Origin: Gammaproteobacteria bacterium
GTDB taxonomy: Bacteria > Pseudomonadota > Gammaproteobacteria > Chromatiales > Chromatiaceae
Reading direction: 5' to 3'
Length of the DNA stretch: 6,347 bases
Assembly: GCA_015767355.1 (NCBI GenBank)
Contig: JADWMH010000124.1
Span: 1-6,347 of the forward strand
The position numbers were made by a program, and so were the translations under genes. The notes below the pieces were generated by a model. It searched no databases and was not told the origin of the DNA. It saw only the letters and a list, made by a program, of their open reading frames with translations. Of the stretch, positions 1 through 6,347 are shown in pieces (within the stretch, counting starts at the first letter, position 1; the number at the start of each line of letters is the position of its first letter).

Positions 1-34
1 CGAGAGAAAATGTTTTTTTCATGCCTTGTCAGTC

Positions 35-49
35 TGAGACCTGATCTCA
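35..49 (-). repeat. Small inverted repeat directly after oadB stop, weak terminator candidate
   Basis: TGAGA and TCTCA are perfect 5-bp arms around a 5-nt loop, starting at the base next to the oadB stop codon. The position fits a 3' end of the operon. However, the stem is short and no T-run follows it directly on the minus strand; the nearest is a TTTT more than 20 nt further on. It is therefore at best a weak or factor-dependent termination region, and transcription may continue past the window edge. Confidence 0.3.
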
Positions 50-1183
50 CTAGTTCCCTACGACAGCAAGCAGTACACCGGCGGCTACAGCCGAGCCGAT
101 CACGCCGGCCACGTTCGGCCCCATGGCGTGCATCAGCAGGTAGTTATGCGCATTGGCCTCCTGACCGACCTTGTTCACCACGCGGGCTGCCATGGGCACT
201 GCCGATACACCAGCAGCACCGATCAGTGGATTCACCTTGCCGCCGCTGATGCGGTGCATCAATTTTCCCATGAGGATGCCTGACGCCGTCCCAATCGAGA
301 ATGCCACTGCGCCAAGCCCCAGAATACCAAGTGTCTCGACAGTCAGGAATTTGTCGGCAGAGAGTTTTGAACCTACCGCCAGTCCAAGCAGGATGGTGAC
401 GATATTGATGATCTCATTTTGCGCCGCGCTATTGAGCCGCTCCACGACGCCGCTTTCGCGCAGCAGATTGCCAAACATCAACATGCCGATGAGCGGCGCT
501 GCGGAGGGCAGAAACAGGATGCACAGCAACAGCACCGTGAAAGGAAACAGGATTCTTTCAAGTTTGGAGACAGGTCTCAGTTGATTCATCACTACCTGGC
601 GCTCAGCCTGCGAGGTCAGGGCTTTCATGATCGGCGGCTGGATAATAGGCACCAGCGCCATGTAGGAGTAGGCGGCGACAGCAATGGCGCCGAGCAATTC
701 GGGGGCCAGCCGGGAGGCGAGAAAAATTGCGGTCGGACCATCCGCCCCGCCGATAATGGCGATGGCCGAGGCATCTGCAAGCGTGAAATCAAACCCGGGG
801 AGCCAGTTCAGCGCCAGCGCGCCCAGCAGCGTCATAAAGATGCCAAATTGTGCTGCGGCGCCCAGCAGCAGTGTCGATGGTCGCGCAATCAGGGAGCTGA
901 AGTCCGTCAGCGCGCCAACCCCCATGAAGATCAGTAGCGGAAAGACTCCTGTCTCGATGCCGACATGATAAATCATCCCCAGCAGACCATCCGGACCGGC
1001 AATTCCCGCCACCGGGATATTGCTGAGAATGGCGCCAAATCCAATCGGCAGCAACAGCAGGGGTTCGAATTTTTTTTTGATCGCAAGGAACAGCAACAAG
1101 CCACCCACTGCCATCATCAGCACCTCGCCCCAGCTGATGGTGGCAATCCCCATGGATTGCCACAGAGCCTCGAAACCCGCCAT
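50..1183 (-). CDS. oadB: Oxaloacetate decarboxylase beta subunit, Na+ pump (OadB)
   Basis: Integral inner-membrane subunit that decarboxylates the carboxybiotin carried by OadA and couples this to Na+ export. The 377-residue protein is very hydrophobic with many membrane segments and carries family signatures: KKFEPLLLLPIGFG (37-50), GGADGPTAIF (145-154), AYSYMALVPIIQPPIM (171-186) and NPLIGAAGVSAVPMAARVVNKVG (318-340). From recalled Klebsiella numbering, the residues essential for Na+ coupling (D203, N373, G377, S382, R389) align with D148, N318, G322, S327 and R334 at a constant offset of 55. That offset comes from one missing segment after residue 60, where the 433-residue enterobacterial form has an insertion. 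The ATG shares one base with the oadA stop (TGATG), and an AGGT lies 7 nt upstream inside oadA. The gene ends the visible operon. GcdB or MmdB homologues (other biotin decarboxylase pumps) look similar, but the OadA neighbour favours oxaloacetate. Confidence 0.96.
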   Translation of the reverse strand: MAGFEALWQSMGIATISWGEVLMMAVGGLLLFLAIKKKFEPLLLLPIGFGAILSNIPVAGIAGPDGLLGMIYHVGIETGVFPLLIFMGVGALTDFSSLIARPSTLLLGAAAQFGIFMTLLGALALNWLPGFDFTLADASAIAIIGGADGPTAIFLASRLAPELLGAIAVAAYSYMALVPIIQPPIMKALTSQAERQVVMNQLRPVSKLERILFPFTVLLLCILFLPSAAPLIGMLMFGNLLRESGVVERLNSAAQNEIINIVTILLGLAVGSKLSADKFLTVETLGILGLGAVAFSIGTASGILMGKLMHRISGGKVNPLIGAAGVSAVPMAARVVNKVGQEANAHNYLLMHAMGPNVAGVIGSAVAAGVLLAVVGN

Positions 1184-2961
1184 CAGGTCGACCTGGAAAG
1201 AGTCAGCAGCGGATCACCAACCTGCACCTTGTCACCCTCCCGGACATTCACAAGGTCAATGACTCCCGAAGATGGTGAGCGTATTTCAGTCTCCATCTTC
1301 ATCGCTTCGAGAATAATGATGATATCGCCCTCATGGACCTGCTGCCCGGGCGCAATATTGATCTTGTAAACAGTCCCTGTCAGTGGTGCAGAAACGACTT
1401 CACCAGCGGTTTGCGGCACTGCAGGCTTTACAGGCTGCTGTTGTTGAATATCAGTTACAGATCCACCTGCAGCCACTACCACGTCGTAGCTGACGCCGTT
1501 GACAGAGATCTGATACGACTCAGGCGCATCTGCTGCAACCGGCTGATGTGTTGCAGCAGGCTGTTGCTGCTCTTCAGGCGGCGGTTCGAATGCCTCCGGA
1601 TTGTGGCGGTTTTCGAGAAAATGCAATCCAACCTTGGGGAACTGCGCATAGATGAGCACATCATCGAGCAGGTTGTCGGAGAGCTCGATATCTTTTTCGG
1701 CAGCAACACGCTTGAGCTCACTGGAGAGCGTATCTATCTCATTTTTCAGCAGATCAGCGGGACGGCAGCTGATAGCTTTTTTACCATCCAGGACACGCTG
1801 CTGCAACTCGCTGTTGAGCGGACCGGGGGATGCGCCATACTCTCCACGCAGGATCCCTTCGGTCTCCCTGGTTGTCGTTTTGTAGCGCTCACCGCTCAGC
1901 ACGTTCAGCACCGCCTGGGTTCCGACGATTTGCGAAGTCGGTGTCACCAGTGGAATAAAGCCCAGATCCTCACGCACCCGCGGGATCTCGTCCAGCACAT
2001 CGGCAAAGCGATCAACAGCATTCTGCTCGCGCAGCTGGCTCTCCATATTGGTGAGCATGCCGCCCGGCACCTGCGCGTTCAGAATGCGCGAATCGACTCC
2101 ACGCAAAGATCCTTCGAAGTGCGCATATTTTTTGCGCACTTCGCGAAAATAGTCGGCAATCTCCTGAAGCAGCAGCAGATCCAGCCCGCTATCCCTATCA
2201 CTCTGCTGCAGAATGGCAACCAGTGACTCTGTCGCGGAATGGCTGTAGGTCATGCTCATCGATGAGATTGCACTGTCGACAACATCGACGCCAGCTTCGA
2301 TCGCCTTGATGATTGTCACCGTGCTCATGCCTGTCGTCGCATGGGAGTGCAGTGAAAGCGGGATGGAAACAGCCTGCTTGAGACCTGAAACCAGCTCCGA
2401 CGCAGTATAGGGATTTAACAATCCGGCCATATCCTTGATGCAGATGGAGTGACACCCCATCTCTTCTAGCTGCCTGCCCATCTCGACGAAATTCTCGACA
2501 CTATGCACCGGGCTGGTCGTATAGGAGATGGTTCCCTGTGCGTGCTTGCCGCTTTTCAGGGCTGCGCTGACGGCCGTTTCAAGATTGCGCGGATCGTTCA
2601 TGGCGTCGAAGATGCGGAATACATCGATGCCGGTTTCGGCAGCACGCTCGACAAATGCCTCGACAACGTCGTCGGCGTAGTGGCGATAACCCAGCAGATT
2701 CTGTCCACGCAACAGCATCTGCTGGGGAGTGTTCGGCATCGCCGCCTTCAGCAGGCGCAGACGCTCCCAGGGATCTTCACCCAGAAAACGGATACAGGCA
2801 TCGAATGTCGCCCCGCCCCAGCTCTCCAGCGACCAGTAACCGACCTGGTCCAGCTTTGATGCAATCGGCAGCATATCCTCCACCCGCATGCGCGTTGCAA
2901 ACAGTGATTGATGCGCGTCACGCAGTACGACTTCGGTGATTCCGGGTTTGTTGTCAGACAT
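1183..2961 (-). CDS. oadA: Oxaloacetate decarboxylase alpha subunit, biotin carrier (OadA)
   Basis: Catalytic carboxyltransferase and biotin carrier, 592 residues, the normal family length. It moves the C4 carboxyl of oxaloacetate to biotin, releasing pyruvate, and presents carboxybiotin to OadB. Residues 1 to about 270 form the HMGL-like TIM barrel with LRDAHQS (13-19), CIKDMAG (174-180) and SLHSHATTG (203-211). D15, K176, H205 and H207 match the metal-binding and catalytic D17, K178, H207 and H209 recalled from Klebsiella. About 280-455 is the conserved PYC/OADA domain. A Pro/Ala/Gln-rich stretch (about 459-522) leads to a biotinyl domain (about 523-590) with EAMKMET; K555 is the biotinylation site. 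I chose the ATG at 2961 because MSDNKPGITEVVLRDAHQS matches family N termini; an upstream TTG at 3006 would only add residues overlapping oadG. The start lies 1 bp after the oadG stop and lacks a clear Shine-Dalgarno, suggesting coupling. A pyruvate carboxylase B subunit looks similar, but flanking oadG and oadB argue for the pump. Confidence 0.96.
   Translation of the reverse strand: MSDNKPGITEVVLRDAHQSLFATRMRVEDMLPIASKLDQVGYWSLESWGGATFDACIRFLGEDPWERLRLLKAAMPNTPQQMLLRGQNLLGYRHYADDVVEAFVERAAETGIDVFRIFDAMNDPRNLETAVSAALKSGKHAQGTISYTTSPVHSVENFVEMGRQLEEMGCHSICIKDMAGLLNPYTASELVSGLKQAVSIPLSLHSHATTGMSTVTIIKAIEAGVDVVDSAISSMSMTYSHSATESLVAILQQSDRDSGLDLLLLQEIADYFREVRKKYAHFEGSLRGVDSRILNAQVPGGMLTNMESQLREQNAVDRFADVLDEIPRVREDLGFIPLVTPTSQIVGTQAVLNVLSGERYKTTTRETEGILRGEYGASPGPLNSELQQRVLDGKKAISCRPADLLKNEIDTLSSELKRVAAEKDIELSDNLLDDVLIYAQFPKVGLHFLENRHNPEAFEPPPEEQQQPAATHQPVAADAPESYQISVNGVSYDVVVAAGGSVTDIQQQQPVKPAVPQTAGEVVSAPLTGTVYKINIAPGQQVHEGDIIIILEAMKMETEIRSPSSGVIDLVNVREGDKVQVGDPLLTLSRST
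1191..1194 (-). promoter_or_regulatory. Shine-Dalgarno of oadB (AGGT inside oadA 3' end)
   Basis: AGGT on the minus strand lies 7 nt before the oadB ATG, within the last codons of oadA. Together with the TGATG stop/start overlap it supports the start at 1183 and suggests that ribosomes finishing oadA reinitiate on oadB, helping to balance alpha and beta subunits. Confidence 0.55.
2115..2143 (-). repeat. Perfect 11-bp inverted repeat inside oadA
   Basis: The arms CGAAGTGCGCA (2115-2125) and TGCGCACTTCG (2133-2143) are exact reverse complements separated by 7 nt (2126-2132, AT only). In the oadA mRNA this forms a GC-rich stem with an A-rich loop over codons 273-283, which encode REVRKKYAHFE. 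No U-run follows on the minus strand, so it does not resemble an intrinsic terminator. It is the strongest stem I noticed in the window. A function is not known; it may be a chance result of codon choice. Confidence 0.85.
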
Positions 2962-2962
2962 A

Positions 2963-3193
2963 CTATTTATTGCGATAAGCGGCAACGGCTGCCGAGATGA
3001 CGGCAACCAGGTTAGGAACTTGCGGGGTTGAAGGGTGCGAGTGAATCGCTGCCGGAGCGACTTCAGCCGGTTGCAGAAACTGAGCCAGCCTGCTCATCAG
3101 TTTCATACTGATCACCAGCATCAGCAGAAAAATGAATACGCTGCCCATCCCCAGCAGCATCAGCTTCAAACCTTCCAGCATCAACTCGTTCAT
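2963..3193 (-). CDS. oadG: Oxaloacetate decarboxylase gamma subunit (OadG)
   Basis: Small membrane subunit, 76 residues, that anchors OadA to OadB and aids assembly and activity of the sodium pump. It has a short polar N terminus, one transmembrane helix at about residues 9-33 (rich in Leu, Met, Val, Ile and Phe), a hydrophilic Pro/Ala-rich linker containing HSHPSTP, and a C-terminal PNLVAVISAAVAAYR segment. That last motif is typical of OadG and in the family is the part that contacts OadA; OadG of Klebsiella also binds zinc through its C-terminal region. Size, topology, tail motif and position directly before oadA identify it despite low overall conservation. The start could be the ATG at 3193 or the GTG one codon upstream at 3196. 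I prefer the ATG because MNEL-LEGL-LMLLGMG fits the family. It begins 9 nt after the greA stop, with only a weak AGCAG-like ribosome site. Confidence 0.9.
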   Translation of the reverse strand: MNELMLEGLKLMLLGMGSVFIFLLMLVISMKLMSRLAQFLQPAEVAPAAIHSHPSTPQVPNLVAVISAAVAAYRNK

Positions 3194-3202
3194 CACTGCT
3201 AT

Positions 3203-3679
3203 TTAGACGTAGCGCACTTCAAGAACCTCGAACTCACGCTGGCCTCCGGGGGTGTTGATTTCAGCCACGTCACCCTCCTCCTTGCCGATCAATCCACGAG
3301 CTATCGGCGAGTTGACGGAGATCAGTCCCTGTTGAATATCAGCCTCATCTTCACCAACGATCTGATAGGTCAGTTCCTCATCGGATTCGAGATCGATGAC
3401 ATCGACCGTCGCGCCGAAAATAACGCGCCCACCGGCATCAACGCTGGTCACATCGATGATTTGGGCATGCGAGAGCTTGGCATCGATATCCTTGATGCGC
3501 CCCTCGATGAACCCCTGTTGTTCACGCGCCGCATGATATTCGGCATTCTCCTTGAGATCGCCATGCGCACGCGCCTCGGCGATTGCCGCAATCACAGCAG
3601 GACGCTTTACAGTTTTCAGTTCATTCAGTTCGTTGCGCAGAGTCTCTGCACCACGCACCGTTAACGGGATTTTATTCAT
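3203..3679 (-). CDS. greA: Transcription elongation factor GreA
   Basis: Cytoplasmic factor that enters the RNA polymerase secondary channel and stimulates cleavage of the 3' end of backtracked RNA, restarting stalled complexes. The product is 158 residues, the same length as E. coli GreA, and matches it closely throughout. Residues 1 to about 75 form the coiled-coil domain with the tip motif GDLKENAEYHAAREQQGF (40-57). The acidic tip residues D41 and E44, which position the catalytic Mg2+, are intact. Residues about 80-158 form the FKBP-like globular domain, including GRVIFGATV, SVNSPIARGLIGK and the C-terminal TPGG...FEVLEV. The ATG at 3679 has an AGGT 7 nt upstream and matches the family N terminus (M-x-x-IPLTVRGAE). 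It follows carB by 101 bp and precedes oadG by 9 bp, so it is probably transcribed with the oxaloacetate decarboxylase genes. GreB is excluded by the GreA-type sequence. Confidence 0.98.
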   Translation of the reverse strand: MNKIPLTVRGAETLRNELNELKTVKRPAVIAAIAEARAHGDLKENAEYHAAREQQGFIEGRIKDIDAKLSHAQIIDVTSVDAGGRVIFGATVDVIDLESDEELTYQIVGEDEADIQQGLISVNSPIARGLIGKEEGDVAEINTPGGQREFEVLEVRYV

Positions 3680-3780
3680 TATTTCTACCTATGCAATCCA
3701 TCATTTGACAGATTGAAACTTCTCAACAAGTCCATGCATATTTTCAAACAGGACGTAGGGGGGGGAAGCGACAGTGCAAC
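3680..3780 (-). other. carB-greA intergenic region, no clear promoter or terminator
   Basis: This 101-bp stretch separates the carB stop from the greA start. On the coding strand it opens with a run of eight C (complement of 3758-3765), becomes AT-richer, contains a palindromic ATGCAT (3734-3739), and ends with the greA ribosome site. I see no stem followed by a T-run, so there is no evident intrinsic terminator after carB and read-through into greA is plausible. TTG-starting hexamers occur (for example TTGAAA and TTGAGA on the minus strand), but none has a good -10 box at 16-18 nt. A greA promoter here is possible but not supported by eye. Confidence 0.5.
3687..3690 (-). promoter_or_regulatory. 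Shine-Dalgarno of greA (AGGT)
   Basis: On the minus strand AGGT lies 7 nt before the greA ATG, a normal spacing for a ribosome binding site. It supports the ATG at 3679 as the start and shows that greA can be translated independently of carB, unlike oadG and oadA, which have no comparable site. Confidence 0.65.

Positions 3781-6347
<2,567 letters not shown>

Noticed and set aside
11..20. T-run at 13-19 on the plus strand as a terminator for a converging gene
   Set aside because: No stem is visible in the twelve bases before it, and any converging gene would lie outside the window.
789..1163. 124-codon minus-strand frame inside oadB, in the frame reached by +1 slippage at the A9 tract
   Set aside because: The peptide has no membrane or domain features. 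It is most simply an alternative frame of oadB; a slippage product would be a dead-end protein.
2117..2125. AAGTGCGCA in the hairpin as a Haemophilus-type DNA uptake sequence (AAGTGCGGT)
   Set aside because: The last two bases differ from the core, and only this one location was noticed in the window.
1333..2226. 297-codon open frame on the plus strand opposite oadA
   Set aside because: It lies wholly antisense to a well-conserved oadA, its product has no recognisable domain and an odd composition, and no ribosome site or promoter was seen. It is a shadow of the codon bias of oadA.
2962..3006. Longer OadA starting at TTG 3006
   Set aside because: The extra 15 residues overlap oadG, do not resemble OadA N termini, and use a rare start. 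The ATG at 2961 matches the family.
3035..3664. 209-codon plus-strand open frame opposite oadG and greA
   Set aside because: It is antisense to greA and oadG, both clearly real; the translated product is not recognisable and no start signals are evident.
3705..3740. Perfect TTGACA on the plus strand in the carB-greA gap, possible divergent promoter
   Set aside because: The only nearby -10-like sequence (TGCATA) is about 24 nt away, too far for sigma-70. No plus-strand gene follows, since carB lies antisense.

Overview
The window looks like ordinary chromosomal DNA from a gammaproteobacterium. GreA and CarB read as close relatives of the Escherichia coli proteins over their full visible length, and a carB-greA neighbourhood is familiar in that class (for example in Pseudomonas). 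The genus cannot be fixed from the sequence. A free-living or symbiotic marine, sulfur-oxidiser-like lineage is possible, but that is only a guess.

All five genes lie on the minus strand and read from right to left: carB (5' end cut off by the window edge), greA, oadG, oadA, oadB. Coding sequence fills almost everything. The only gaps are 101 bp between carB and greA, 9 bp between greA and oadG, 1 bp between oadG and oadA, and the last 49 bp after oadB. oadA and oadB overlap by one base (TGATG). I see no tRNA, rRNA, CRISPR array, mobile element or attachment site.

The right part (3781-6347) encodes the C-terminal four fifths of the large subunit of carbamoyl-phosphate synthetase, which makes carbamoyl phosphate for pyrimidine and arginine synthesis. 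Next comes GreA (3203-3679), which rescues backtracked RNA polymerase. The left half (50-3193) encodes a complete three-subunit, biotin-dependent, sodium-pumping oxaloacetate decarboxylase in the canonical order gamma-alpha-beta. OadA transfers the carboxyl group from oxaloacetate to its biotin, OadB decarboxylates carboxybiotin and exports Na+, and OadG ties the two together at the inner membrane. Catalytic and ion-path residues known from the Klebsiella enzyme are all present, so the pump should work.

The spacing suggests that greA-oadG-oadA-oadB are co-transcribed and that the pump subunits are translationally coupled; carB may join the same transcript. No citrate carrier or citrate lyase genes are visible, so the pump's role here is probably not classical citrate fermentation as far as this window shows. 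The points worth a second look are modest: the greA-oadGAB linkage, a perfect 11-bp hairpin inside oadA, a run of nine A residues early in oadB, and an OadB that lacks the roughly 55-residue insertion of the enterobacterial protein. I found no evidence of an undescribed system.
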